From contig CP071493.1 in assembly GCA_017354895.1 (NCBI GenBank), positions 2,480,001 to 2,544,000 on the forward strand: a stretch of DNA of 64,000 nucleotides. Direction: 5' to 3'. Positions 31,011 through 43,198 of this stretch are shown piece by piece. The notes under the pieces are model-generated. The model was not told the DNA's origin. It saw only the letters and a list, made by a program, of their open reading frames with translations, and did not search any database. A program made the position numbers and the translations under genes. The stretch is from Podospora comata (Eukaryota; Ascomycota; Sordariomycetes; Sordariales; Podosporaceae). Position 1 is the first letter of the stretch. Every line of letters begins with the position of its first letter.

Positions 31011-34000
31011 TCAACGAAACAAAAAGCTTCGGATGCCCACGACCGCCTCGCGATGGAGAACCCCAACTTTAGCCCAACGACTCGCAAGCTTTTGTGACCG
31101 AGACGAAGTCTTCCCTACCGAGTCTGGAGGCGAAGTAAGCCTGTTCTCCTTCTTCAGATCTTCCCGGGACAACGACGCCTCGCTAAAATGCGACTTTTGC
31201 AAGCTCGGCCGCCGCGAGCTGTTCGTAGACGGCTGCAGTACACCCACCATCGGTGTACAAGGCCGTGACTGGTTCCTTTCTCCCCCGTAAAAGACTGATG
31301 TGCGTGTCGTTGTTTCGGCCGTGATATCGCCGACCCGTTCCTTTGCCGTCGTCGTTGCGAAAACCTCCGTCGCGGTCGAATCCCACTGTTGTTCTGGCCC
31401 CGTTGCCAGCAAAAAGGAGCTGCTTCTCTCTGCTTCATCAGGAATGACCGAGAGAAAAGACATACATTCATCTTCTGACCTCCCACGTACTGATGTCGTT
31501 GTTGCCATCATCGCCGCCGTTTGGACAACACCACCCTCCTTGTTATTTCGCGTTGTCACCTCCTCCTCGGTGGCAACATTCTTTTGCAAGCTTGCAAGGC
31601 TTGCGGAACGTTTCGTAAAACTACTCGCGATACTCACGACGCTTAACTTCCGCATGACTGACGAGGCCGACGACCTAACAAGGTGCTCGCTCCTGGATCG
31701 GGCAGTTATCCCGGGAAAGGGCAGTATGTCCCGGGTCCACACATCCGACATGAGAGCCTCGAGCCGGGCCCTTTCACCACGGGAAGGCGCCAACACCGGG
31801 ATACGGTGGTTTGTGGCCAACAGGGACTGCGATCGGTTGATTTGAGCGCTGTAGCTCGCTGTCGGCGCATCCTTGATGACGCTCGTGTTTTTGAGAATGA
31901 CTTGACACAAAGGAGATCTTGGCCCCACCGTCGTTGCTCGGTGTATCGATATTCTTCTGGCAATGGTTCCTGTTTTGTCATGAGTAACTGCCCGCGATAG
32001 CATCACGGCCCGCGTGTACATACCTGGTTTTCTAAAAACAGTCCCCAGTGTTTTGATATCCAGTGAAAGCGAGCTGAAGATGGCCGGTTGCATTAGGTCC
32101 TGGTCCGGGACGCTCAAGGTCCGGCTGCTGAGCCGAGTACGCCATTCCAGTTCCTCCTTCGGCGTGCAGGCGGTGAGGATGAGTTCGTACAGTTGGTTGT
32201 CGCACAAAAAGACAATCTTCCAAGAATACGGCGCCGTGTGACACTGGAGTCCTGTATACTGCCGTTAGCTTTCCCCACCCACAGTCAGGAGAAATTCCGC
32301 CCATTGGTGTGCCTACCTCGACCGTTATCTACCTCCTCCACCTTAATGTTTGACAATGCGATGCACGCCTGAATTGTGTATACCTGGTCGATCTTACTAG
32401 CTGTCGCAAGGCAAAACCACTCCTTGTACAGGAGCGCCACCATGTACTGCCCGTTCACCCCTTCTTTGGACTGCCAGCAGACATGAAGGGCACCACAAAG
32501 CTGAATGTGGCCGAAAGACCGAATACGGTTCTTGGTAGTTGCATCTAGTTGCTGTACAGATATTGTAAGCATGCATCAGCCAACAGAGCGGGGAGATGCC
32601 TACCTGGTTAGGAAATGCAAGCCTGTCCTGGAGAATCCAAGTTTTCTCCAGCACCGTACGCACACGAGGGTCGTCTGTGGCCCGGTTGATCTCGGCCGTG
32701 GCCTCACGTAGCCTGATAAGCGTGTTCTCGATCTCCATGTGCGAATAGGGACAGTCCACCACCGGCGTATGCTTGAGCAGCTCGGAGAAGAGCAAAGGGT
32801 ACTTGCATACCCGTTGAATCGGCTGCCAACATTAGCTTCAATGCCCTGAAACGTCACACGCAGCACCTGGCAGCCTTACTTTGACAAGAAGGTCACCGAT
32901 GGTCAGACTCTTCTTGGAATGATCGCCTTGGCCGTCGATCGAGCCCACGGATGCAGCGAGAACTTCCAATCCCTTTTGATACGACTGCCACCCTGGCATT
33001 GTCCGATGGGCAGATGCGACATCTTTAATCATGAGTTCGTACTTTGCCCCGTACTCTTCATAGATGAAGAACCTATTCATCTGCAAGTTTTCTCTGGTTA
33101 GCACGCACGCTTCCTCGGAAAATAGACCTGGGGCTTGCCGCTTGCCTTGTTCTTGAAGATTTTTGCAACTTCTGCCACCGTTTGGGGCTCTGCGAGCAAC
33201 CCGGGCACATCTCGCAGCCATGCTACCCCGTCTTTGTCCTCCGGGACAGCATCAAGGCTCCTCCAACGCTGATGTCCACGGGCAGCTTGGTTAGCTTGGG
33301 GGACTTGAAGCGGCACATCGAGCTGAGAATATTCAGAGTGAGGGACCGCTCGATGGAGCTCTCCTAGCATTTCCTCGTGCAGCTCCACAATGTCGGTCAA
33401 GTTCTGGTTGATGGAGGAGCGTATGGCGACGGGTAGTGTCGGTAAAGAAGCTAGTATCGTGACATATACCTGCACAGATATTAGATATGCAAAGGTCCAT
33501 CAAGATACACAAATATACCAACATTCATCAGGAACCTCACGTCCCCAATATAGCTCTCTTCGGTACTGATCAACTCCTCCAATATTCGACGTCGTTGTAG
33601 CGACCTTTCGATGACGGCGGGATCCAGCACCACCTGTCGTTCCTGACAGAAACTGTCTTCGGAAAGCCGTGCTCCCGAGACGGAAGCTCTGCTGCTGCGG
33701 TCCGTCCTCGAGTGGCCACGAGATGATCGTATCGTGTTTTTCCGTGAGCGCGTCAAGACACTGACGCTTGTCAGGGAGATACTGGCGCTTTTGACCGCTG
33801 ACACAAAGTTGAATGACGAATCTGACGAGTGCCGATAGTGCCCCGAATCCCAAGTCATCGAACTTCTCCCTTCCATATCGAGACAGCATGGTATATTATT
33901 GCCATCGCCCCCAAACAGTTCCTGACGACGCAACGCTCGTTTATGCAACGTCTTTATCCATTTCTGAAACGGCTTGATCGGTTCGGACGCCGGCGGCTGG

Positions 34001-34266
34001 TGTTGACAAACTCCAGCTTCAGTGGCCCCCTGGTGGATGAATACTTTCTTTTCTAAGTCCTGCTCTTGCACCACAGTGCCCATGGCACCAATGGCATCCA
34101 TGAAATCGATCTTATCCAAAGCGCACCAATCCTTCGTTCTCTCGGCGCGCGTCTCTCCCTCGGCGTAGTCGGCCAGCCTGTCCCTGTCAGACTGTGTAAG
34201 ACCATGGAGCGTGCCAGACGGGAGTAGCGAAGAGAACGATATAGTATGGATATCCGTGAGTGACAT
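31011..34266 (-). CDS. Rho guanine nucleotide exchange factor (DH-PH)
   Basis: Activates a Rho/Cdc42-type GTPase by nucleotide exchange at membranes. The model has seven exons: 34266-33523, 33469-33146, 33080-32880, 32822-32604, 32551-32317, 32251-32024, 31969-31011; 969 residues. The frame reaches further upstream only through a GTG; 34266 is the first ATG (MSLTDIHTISFSS). The N-terminal 220 residues are a Ser/Arg-rich linker. The DH domain spans about 225-495: RRRILEELISTEESYIGDVR opens it and LLVKPIQRVCKYPLLFSELL is the conserved CR3 helix rebuilt by intron 3. The PH domain follows at about 500-625. The C-terminal 330 residues are low complexity. The second intron seems to use a GC donor (AAG then GCAAGC); a GTCTAT donor 18 nt on would also keep frame. 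The last intron is 54 nt with no stop and could be retained. The target GTPase is not deducible. Confidence 0.87.
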
Positions 34267-35634
34267 TATGCAAGGTTGAGGTCCAAGAAACAAAGATTCA
34301 AAACTGTCTTCCAACAAGCCGGTTGGAGGGGAGGAGTCCAACACAGCGAACCAGCAGGAGGTGGCGTCTATCGAGTCAAATCAAAACATGCTGCAACAGA
34401 GAGAGAGAGAGAAGAAGAAGAAAGAAGAGCCCCAGCAGCGTAAAATGATGTGTTACTGGTGTTGGAGAGACGACCGAGATGTTTTGGCCGAGCAGGACGA
34501 AGAAGCAAGAAGGTGCAGAGATTGATCGGCCACCGACATTGGAGGCGCCGGGCACGTACTGAGGTTCATGTATTTTGGCCAGGTGGAAGGAACATGTGGT
34601 GGTCTAATCTCCCCAAACGGAAACTTTGGCTTCCCACACCCGGATTGGGGGGTCGGGTGTTTTGATGTTTGAGTTTGAGGTGTTTAACCCACCCAAAATC
34701 TATAAGTTGATACCGAGAGGGCAGCCACGACCGTCTTCGTCAAGCCAGGGCAAGCCGAGGCGCCTCAGCAGCCTCTGGCTGGTGACGAGCACTTGCTCGA
34801 TGCATCAAGCAACAACAGGAAAAAACATCAGAGACAGCAGCGGCGGCGAGCTGGCAGCGAGAATCATGCAGCACGCGGGTCTGATTGGAGCGCCATCCGG
34901 ACTGCCACGACGGCCACCTCCCAGCCACGTCTCCTGTCCGATTGGACCCGGAAGCGTTTGGGCAGCATCAATGACGACGCGAAAAGATACTGAAGGCGTT
35001 GGCCGATCACGCCGATATCTGCCAGAACAGGCCCTGTTCCACAAGGCTTTCTTCAGCCTAGGAATATCTTGAACCAAAAGAATTACATCGGGTCGACCTT
35101 TCTGACTTCGGAATATTCAACACGAAGAGGCGGTGATTGTAGAAGTGATTGACTGAGACATCTGCTCGCGGTTGGGGGCAATGGTGGAAAGGAAAGAGAA
35201 GACGATCTGGAATGCACAATTCGGCATCTCAATCTCGGGACGGCGTGTGGATCAACTGCCCGCATATACCACGAAACCGCATCGAAGGTGTGAATGTTGG
35301 TGTGAGTGGATGCTGGATCGATGAGCCGGGACTCACGGGAGGCGATTGCTGCCGGGGGTACCCTGCTGTACCGCCGGAACGGGACGCGCTTCCAGGGTGG
35401 TGGTGGGGAGGAGGGCGGCGCGGGGGTTCACTTGCCCAGAAGGCGCCCTGGTTGCGGTCGATGATTGCTACCCCGCCAAACTTGAACATTCCAGAGCTGC
35501 AGAGCTGTGAGATCCGCCGAACGCGTCATTGGTGGGAGGCTGATTTGTGTGATGGAAGCTTCCCTATTCTTATTTCCATTCCAGCAAACCACCGCCACTT
35601 GCATTTCAGCTATCACCAGGTATCGCCGAACATC
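34267..35634. promoter_or_regulatory. Divergent intergenic region, RhoGEF / NAS2
   Basis: 1.37 kb between divergent start codons. No supported gene; a GA run lies at about 34399-34425. It should contain both promoters. Confidence 0.5.
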
Positions 35635-36530
35635 ATGAGCAACCTTCATGCGCCGACGGTTCCATCAGGGCCTACCACTGTCCCCGTCACCAACGGCCAT
35701 GCTACACATCTGTCCATTCAAGAGCTCCAGCGCAAGAAGGACAACATCGAGGCCGAACTCAGAGCACTCGGTGGCGTGCTGGACTCGGTGCGTCGTCGCA
35801 CAACCTGTATGGGCAATGTGCTTCGCTAACCAGAAGTATGCAGCATGGTGTCGACATGAACACGAGTCTCCTCACCCACGATGGTTTTCCCCGAGCCGAT
35901 ATTGATGTGGCGCAAAGTACGAATGCCGAGGGAAGGGACTTGGAGCATGACAGGCCAGAGCTGACACCCAGCCTACAGTTCGAACCACAAGAGCACGCAT
36001 CATCCATCTTCGAAATGACTGGAAAGACCTGATGGCTTTGATTGAGAAGCGCCTTCATGAGCACTTTGCCAGTCTAGAGGACAATGACGACGATACAACA
36101 GTGAACGATCCTGCCAGTGTCAACGTTGCCCTTCCACAAGACTCGGTACCCGAAACACCTGATCCAGCCTTTGCCAAGGTTAACACAGTAGTGGAGAATA
36201 GCCCCGCTGCAACAGCAGGACTCAAGCCTGGGGACTTGATTCGAAACTTTGGCTATGTCAATAGAGAGAACCACGATGGCCTACGGAAAGTGGCTGAGTG
36301 CGTCCAAGGCAACGAAGGGGTAAGTGTCATTCTATCTTATCAAACTCAAGCTGTGGCGTTGCTGGCTACAGAGGCGGAAAGCTAACCCTCCGAAGCAAAA
36401 TATTCTTGTTAAAGTTTCTCGAACAAATGGAGGAGGAGGAGGTCACGCACAGGAATTGAGACTGACACTGACACCGCGGCGTGACTGGGGTGGTCGGGGT
36501 TTGCTGGGCTGCCATATCTTGCCTTTGTGA
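35635..36530 (+). CDS. NAS2: 26S proteasome assembly chaperone NAS2/PSMD9 (p27), PDZ protein
   Basis: Chaperone that escorts the Rpt5 ATPase during assembly of the proteasome base. Four exons: 35635-35787, 35844-35916, 35979-36319, 36396-36530; 233 residues. All introns are GT-AG (GTGCGT...ATGCAG, GTACGA...CTACAG, GTAAGT...CCGAAG) and all joins keep phase. The N-terminal helical hairpin reads LSIQELQRKKDNIEAELRAL and, across the second intron, AQIRTTRARIIHLRNDWKDL. The PDZ domain is at about 125-215 with VVENSPAATAGLKPGDLIRNF and, after the last intron, NILVKVSRTNGG. Length and order match PSMD9. The acidic linker DNDDDTT lies between them. Confidence 0.9.
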
Positions 36531-37529
36531 GTGTTGTAGTGAAAGGGAATTCAAGATTTCGACTGCTTTGGGCTCGCTCTGAGCTTGGGCTTCGAGCCAC
36601 ACCTAGTCTCGGCCTAAGAGGGATATTGAGATCAGTGAGATCCCCTCCCTCAGGCTCAGGCTGCATATCTTGGGATCAGGCACCGCCTCGCATTTCCAGG
36701 GCATGGCAGCCTGGCAGCGGGCTACATGAGAGCGGACCGGGAGCACCAGCAGAATGGTCACAGGCCTGATAGCGACCACCTACAGTGTATGATACGCTCC
36801 CAGGTAGGCACCGACCCGACTAATAATCTGCTAAATAACACATATTAATCAGCACAAGTAGAAAAGGGTGTTGTTGTTGTATTGTAGGAAAAGTGACCTT
36901 TTGTAAGACATGCCTCAGCACCCCTGCTGCAGGACCTAATCCGGCAGCAAAGAGTGGGGTTTGCTCTCCATGAGGCTCACAAAGGGACGTTTGTAGTTGA
37001 CACCGGAGGAGCTTAGCCGACAGCTTTGGAGTGTGTGAATCAATCACCATGAGGCTGCCCAATCTTGTTACCAAGCAACCATCAGTCCCTCCTGCCCGCC
37101 TTTGCCTGGCGGCAAGAAAAAGTGGGATGGAACGTCAGAGTTTCCATTTGAGTGAATACAGGTTCCTCCCAATTCGCCGCACTGACCAGTCTCTCACGTG
37201 ACTCTCTACCACCCCGCCGCCCAACGAGTTTTTCGTCAAGGCTGCTGTGGTTCCAGCAGCTGCCTTTTGAAAACAACAACCACCTCCCCCCGGTGCCACT
37301 TCTTGCAACCCGACCACTGTCAACTTTTCCCGCTTCCCCCACAGACCAATAGGTGCGTATTCCATCGCAAACACCCTCGCGGCCATCTCTGCCAGTCGCC
37401 AGCCCCATCCATTCCTTCTTCGACCCTTGCCTACAAATACCCCTCTATCAGCTTGCTTGCAAAAACTAACGTGGGCCTGCCCAGACTCGTTGATTTTCTT
37501 CGTTCTATCATCACCACACATCACACACC
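36531..37529. other. Intergenic, upstream of Ran
   Basis: 1.0 kb between two rightward genes. The last 200 bp are pyrimidine-rich, as expected for the promoter and leader of a highly expressed gene. No other feature is seen. Confidence 0.5.
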
Positions 37530-38528
37530 ATGGCTGAAGCGCAGACCATTCCGACCTTCAAGCTGGTCCTTGTTGGTGATGGTGGTACCGGAAAGGTTAG
37601 TTCGATTCATCATGATCCTCGTCGTCGACCGGCATAATATACATTCCCTTCACGATCGCATCGACGCCGACTGCGGGGTTGCTAGTGTGGATGGATATCC
37701 CAATCGGTTGGGCAGCATGCTAACATGGCGATGCCCACAACAGACCACCTTCGTCAAGCGCCATTTGACCGGTGAATTCGAAAAGAAGTACATGGCCACC
37801 CTCGGCGTTGAGGTTCACCCTCTTGCCTTCACCACCGTAAGTTACCTCTCTCATGTGGGCAAGCTCGTTCTTGCGCCACCAGAGTTTGACGCGGCCCAAC
37901 GCTAATATGCCTGCAGAACTACGGTCAGATCCAGTTCGACGTCTGGGATACCGCCGGTCAGGAGAAGTTCGGTGGTCTCCGTGATGGTTACTACATCAAC
38001 GGCCAATGCGGCATCATCATGTTTGACGTCACTTCCCGCATCACCTACAAGAACGTTCCCAACTGGCACCGTATGTTCCCCCTTTCTGTAGCGCCCAAAA
38101 TGTAGGTCACTGGATATGATGCTAACTGTCGCCATCAGGTGATCTTACCCGTGTCTGCGAGAACATCCCCATCGTTCTCTGCGGCAACAAGGTTGATGTC
38201 AAGGAGCGCAAGGTGAAGGCCAAGACCATCACTTTCCACCGGAAAAAGAACCTCCAATACTATGATATTTCCGCCAAGTCCAACTACAACTTCGAGAAGC
38301 CCTTCCTCTGGCTCGCCCGCAAGCTTGTCGGCAACCCCGGCCTTGTATGTTTTCTTTCATGTCACATTTAGGTGCAGCACTTACTAATACCCCATCCAGG
38401 AGTTTGTCGCCGCCCCCGCGCTTGCCCCCGCTGAGGTCCAGGTCGATCAGGCTCTCCTTGCCCAGTACGAGGACGAGCTTAACCGGGCCGCCCACGAGCC
38501 CCTTCCCGACGATGATGATGACCTTTGA
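37530..38528 (+). CDS. GSP1: Ran GTPase (Gsp1), nuclear transport
   Basis: Small GTPase that sets the direction of nuclear import and export and acts in spindle assembly. Five exons: 37530-37595, 37744-37836, 37917-38070, 38139-38344, 38400-38528; 215 residues, the standard length. All introns are GT-AG; the first is 148 nt. G1 GDGGTGK is split by intron 1 from TTFVKRH. G2 lies in [16 protein letters not shown]3 is [12 protein letters not shown]4 NKVD, G5 SAKSN. The C-terminal switch region ends in the acidic tail DDDDDL typical of Ran, with no CAAX box. Ran is usually single copy and essential in fungi. Confidence 0.98.
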
Positions 38529-39732
38529 GCGGCTCGAATCATTGGTGGCTTAGTCAAGCTCGAGGGGGGTGGTCAGGATGATAACGCCGGTAATGAAGAT
38601 ATCTACCATACACAGAGGGCAGGCGGGCAGGCAACCGGGATGGGAAGAGCGAAATACGATTCACGTATGGTAGCGTTGAGAGACGTCGGTTCAGTATTTG
38701 AGGAAGAAGAGCGGCGGTCAAATATTTCTTTTTGACGATTGGTTTCAATCAGGACCAACTCAACCGAAGTACGGAGGTAGATCTGGGTTTTTTTTTCTGC
38801 ATTGCAGTTTGCTAGGTAGACCAATTTGAGACATCGTCTCGCAGGCAATCATTCTTTACCCCTCTCTCAAGCAGTGTCTTTTTTTTATGTGAACCAATCC
38901 GTGAATACTACCCAACAATGCCCACCCCGCCGCTAGTATCAACAAAAGAAGGCAAGGGACCAAAGTTTGGGCGGTGAAGGCGAAGGCGGTGAGGGTCCAG
39001 CTGTCGAATGAGCGTTTCGGCGCATCATGACATCAAACCTCAGGTTTCGATGTCCTGCATGCAGCCAAGAGATGTGATGTGCTTTGTCAGCAGCGTTGAC
39101 GAGATAAGCATGCCAAGATTTCCGTCTGGACTTGTGGAAATTACTTTGACTGATGGTGTGTTGCCTAGCAACAGGATTGGTATTTACGGATGAGGTTATT
39201 TTGAGGATTGCCATCGCCGAGTCAACAGGGCTGAAATGATTAGTATGCGATTTGTCCATTTAATAAGAACTGGTGTATGAAGTGTTGAAGGTGATTTTTC
39301 CTAGGGTTGAATAGGAGATGGAGAGGGCTGTTGGTATGGCATGCATGCTGTGTGTATTGATATTCGAGTGAGTGAAATAGCTACCTGTGATATGGTGAAA
39401 CTTGACATTGTAAACGCCTGTGTTGCCGCCAGGTCCCTCTGGAAGTGAATGCAACAAAGTGATATCATCCTCCACCACGCCGGTCCATGAGAAGTGATAG
39501 ACGAGAAGCCGATATCAAATGCAGAGCAAGAAAGACGCAAGCCCCGATCCCAAGAAGACCCAAAAGCAAGACAAAAACAGATAGCAATTATGGTATATAT
39601 ATTAAGCCAAAAAAGCAAAACGTGATGAAATGGGGAATTTCCACCACATAAAGGTTCGCCCTAAACTAACAGGTAAAAGAAATCTCCATGTATATATGTA
39701 GCAAGACCGCCCAGACATGAAACAACTCCCGT
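38529..39732. other. Convergent intergenic region, Ran / WSC oxidase
   Basis: 1.2 kb holding the 3' flanks of both genes, with T-rich stretches near 38789 and 38880. No supported gene. Confidence 0.5.
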
Positions 39733-42700
39733 TTAAATCCCCGGCCTCGAAAAATCAGGTCCCTCAGGCCAGTTACCCAACTGCCCTGGATCACCACCAA
39801 TGCGAATGTACTTTCCAATCGCCGGAACACCGCCATCCAAAACAAACATCTGGTACCACCCCGGAGGAGCAATATTGACGTTGGGGGGGGCATCAACCCT
39901 GCACACCGTCCCCGCGCAGCTCACCCTCGGCATGAGCGTCCTTGCGCCCATGGAGTTGCCATGCGTGGAAGAGACCGACGCTAACAAAGTAACAGTGATG
40001 GGGCCGTTCCTTGCCCCGGTGCCGAGGGTAAAGGGGATGTTGGTCTGGTTGTATGTCCAGTCCTTGTTTGTAATCGCAAAAGTTGGCCTGGGGAGGCCGT
40101 TGAGGAGGTAAGGGGGCACAAAGACCTCGACGCGGTATTCATCGGGGTAGACGCCGTCCTCGGGGTTGGAGCCCGAGATGAGGACGCGGCCGTCGAGGAG
40201 GGTGATGGCTTCGGAGTGGTACATTCTCGGGATGGTGGTGTTGGCCATGACGGTCATGCGGCTGTGGACGGGCTTGGTGGGGTCGTAGAGCACGGCGTTC
40301 AGGTTGGGGGTGTTGGCGAGGCCGAAACCGGCCACGCCGTGCTGCGCGCCGTTGACGATGAGGTATGTTCCGTCGGGGAGGGGAGACATGCAGGACATGA
40401 CGCGCTTGGAGGGCATGCGCTCGATGGTCCAGACGGGGTTGGGGGCGTCGGGGTAGGTGGACACGCAGTTGTCCAGCGCGTTGGAGGTGCCCTCTGTTGA
40501 ACCACCGCAGACGAGGTAGCCGAGGTAGTCGGTGTATGGCCAGCGCTGGGGGAGGAGGACAGCGGCACCCTCGAGAGGGTAGGTGCGGCCGCCCTTGGGG
40601 TCGTTGACAGCGCCGGGGGCGTTGGGGAGGACCTTGATTGTGGCGAAGGTGACGGGGTCGAGGATGCGGGCCTCGTTCCAGTACTGGACGAAGATGCCGC
40701 CGCTGGGGAGGACCGAGAGGAAGGGGTAGAGGTTGTTGGGGTGGGTGCGGGTGAGCCATTCCATTTCCAATGGGGCAGCACCGGTGGCGGGGAGGAGCTC
40801 GATGGTGGGCTCCGCGGCGTCGTTGGCGCCGATGGAGCCACCAATGACGAGGATGGAGCCGTTGGTCATGATCATGGCGGTGGGATACCAGCGGCCTCTT
40901 TGCAGGCTGAGCTCCCAGACGTTCTCCTCCCAGTCGTTGGTGCCGGGGACGCCGGGGGATCCATCAGGCCAGTAGATGCGGGTGCCCTGGAGAGACTCAC
41001 CGGACCAACCGCCGACATTAAGTTGACGACCAGCCTTGTCGGGGAGGGTCACGCCAGCAGCGCAGAAGACATCGGTCTTGATGTGAAGCTCACGGAAAGT
41101 GAGGGTTTGCATATCGAGCTCGTAGACACCAGTCTCGTTGCCAGGGCCGGTACCACCCTTGGAGATGAAGGAGACCTTGCCGGTGATGGTCTCCTGAGTG
41201 ATGAGCGGGCAGTTGACACCGTTGACCAAGTGCTGGTACTGGCCGGCACGGTAATCCTGAGGGAAGCCCCAGCTGTAGAGGGGGGTGCCAGTCCAAAAGT
41301 AGGTAGTCAGACGACCGAGACCACCGCAAATGGCCGAAGCGTTGCCAGCACAGGTGATGGCGCACTCAGTCTCTGGGCGGAAGGTAGCGCCAGCGGCAGC
41401 AATGTTGGGAGGATCACCGCAGTAGCATTCCTCGCCGTACTCAAGACCAGCAGCGGCATAGCCGAACTCTCTGCACCTGTTCAGACACATGTTAGGCGTC
41501 ATGACGCCAGGGAAGAAAAGCTGCCAGGAGAGGGTGCGCTTGTTGTTGACGTTGTCCTCAACGCAGCCTTGGTACTCCCACGAGCCGTTGAGACCGCGGA
41601 CCTGGGGAGCAGGAGGCTGGTAGATCTCAGGTTCGCCCTCGGAGACGATGTTCATGCGGTCACCGGCACCGCACTTCTGGGTCGGGTTGCCGGGGCAGTT
41701 CATGCTGCACTGAGACTCGGAAGTGGTCACGCCGCCATTGAAGATGGCATTGCCGCAAAAGCACTGCTGAGTGTACTGGACACCGCTGATCTTGTAGCCG
41801 CCAGCCACGCAGCGGCTCGCGCACTCGCTCTGGCTGTTGGTGGGGCTGTCGACGAGCTGAACGGGGAGAATGCGGCCCTGAGCACCATCGATCCAGCATC
41901 CCTGATAGCTCCAGCCTTCGGGAAGACCAGTGATGACAAGAGGAGGCGAGGTCGTGGTTGGCGCAGCGGAGGTGGTTGTGCCGGAGGGAATGGAAGTGCC
42001 GTTCCTGGCATAAACCGACAGACGGTTGCCGGCGCCGCAATAGTTGAAGGGGTTGCCGGCGCAGAGCATGCTGCATTCACCGGCAGGGGCCACAACGGAG
42101 CCGACAGTGAAGCTGTTGCCGCAGTAGCACTCCCTGCCATACTCGGTTCCGAAGTAGGTGTAGGCAGAGCAGAAGGCCTGGCAGGACTCGAGGGTCATAT
42201 CGTCGGAAGCATAGGTGGCACCGCTCAGGGCACGAGGGCCGGGAGACTCGGTGTAGCATCCATACCAGACGTAGTCATCTCCGACCGCGGCGGGCTGTGA
42301 TGGCCCAGAAGGAGTAGGGCTGGGAGGGGGAGGGGGTCCGGTAGAGACGGTGCCTGTCGCCGTAGTCGCAGTAGTGGCTGCGGCAGGAGGGCTGGAAGTT
42401 GACGACGGGGTGTACTGGTTCTGGTAGTTGTACACATTGAGGCGGCTGGGGCCACCGCAGAACTCGGTAGTGTTGCCGTTGCACGTCATACTGCAGCCGC
42501 TGGCAGCAGGGGCACCGCCGTTGGAGATAGTATTACCACAGAAGCACTCTCCACCATACTCAACGCCAGCAAGAATGTAGTTGGCCGCAGCACAGGCAGC
42601 TGTGCACTTGGCAACAGTCATCTCACCAGCAGGAATGCTGCCGATCCCGTGGGTGAGTGTGCGGCCAGTCGTCCCTTCAGAGTAGCACCCCATATGTGTG

Positions 42701-43198
42701 AAGCCATTTACGCCTGGGTTGGCCTTGGGACCCAAGTCTTCGGTGGTGGAATAGAGCGAGAGTCTGCTTCCCGCACCGCAAGGCTGCGTTGCGTCTCCAG
42801 AGCAGGCCATGTTGCAGACCGAGTCCGCAACCTGGGCAGCCGCAGGAGCAATGCTGTTACCGCAGAAGCTATACCACTGGTCAGCATCAACTAGGTAAGG
42901 TAGGTAGCTCCACCGCCTTCGGGTCCCCAGAGAATGCTCACCATTCTACGCTGTACTCAGTTCCAGCAAACTTGAAGCCGCGGGTCTGGCAATAGCTGAT
43001 GCATGTCTCGGCGGTCATATCGGTGCCGTTGACATAGCCGCCGCCGGTGAGGGTCCGCCCCGGAATATCTGTGTAACAGCCCTCATACTGCCATTGTCCT
43101 GGAAGAGTGGCAGGGACTGAAAGTTGAGCGAGTGAAAGGGTGGCGAAATAAGCAGCGAGGAGAGAAGAGAGAAGGGTCTTGGATGGTGAGGACTTCAT
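39733..43198 (-). CDS. Secreted copper radical oxidase (AA5_1 glyoxal-oxidase-like) with five WSC domains
   Basis: Extracellular enzyme expected to oxidise aldehydes or alcohols to acids or aldehydes with release of H2O2. Exon 1 is 43198-42942, the intron 42941-42869 (GTGAGC...GTATAG), exon 2 42868-39733; 1130 residues. A signal peptide is at 1-24 (LLAAYFATLSLAQ). Five cysteine-rich WSC domains follow, each with GCY/GCW/GCV, a C(F/Y)CG core and a final C-GxxxR(L/M) block; they probably bind fungal wall glycans. A Pro/Ser/Thr linker separates domains 2 and 3. The catalytic half begins near residue 620 and carries the residues expected for the family: Cys in DVFCAAGVTLPDK, Tyr in RGRWYPTAM, Tyr-His in RMYHSEAI, and His in SSTHGNSMG. 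The copper/Tyr-Cys site therefore looks complete. Exon 2 is very GC-rich and produces long antisense open frames that are not genes. Confidence 0.94.

Noticed and set aside
40741-42300. 519-codon open frame on the + strand
   Set aside because: Antisense shadow of the GC-rich WSC oxidase exon; starts with GTG and is Ala/Gly/Val/Asp-rich as expected for a mirror frame.
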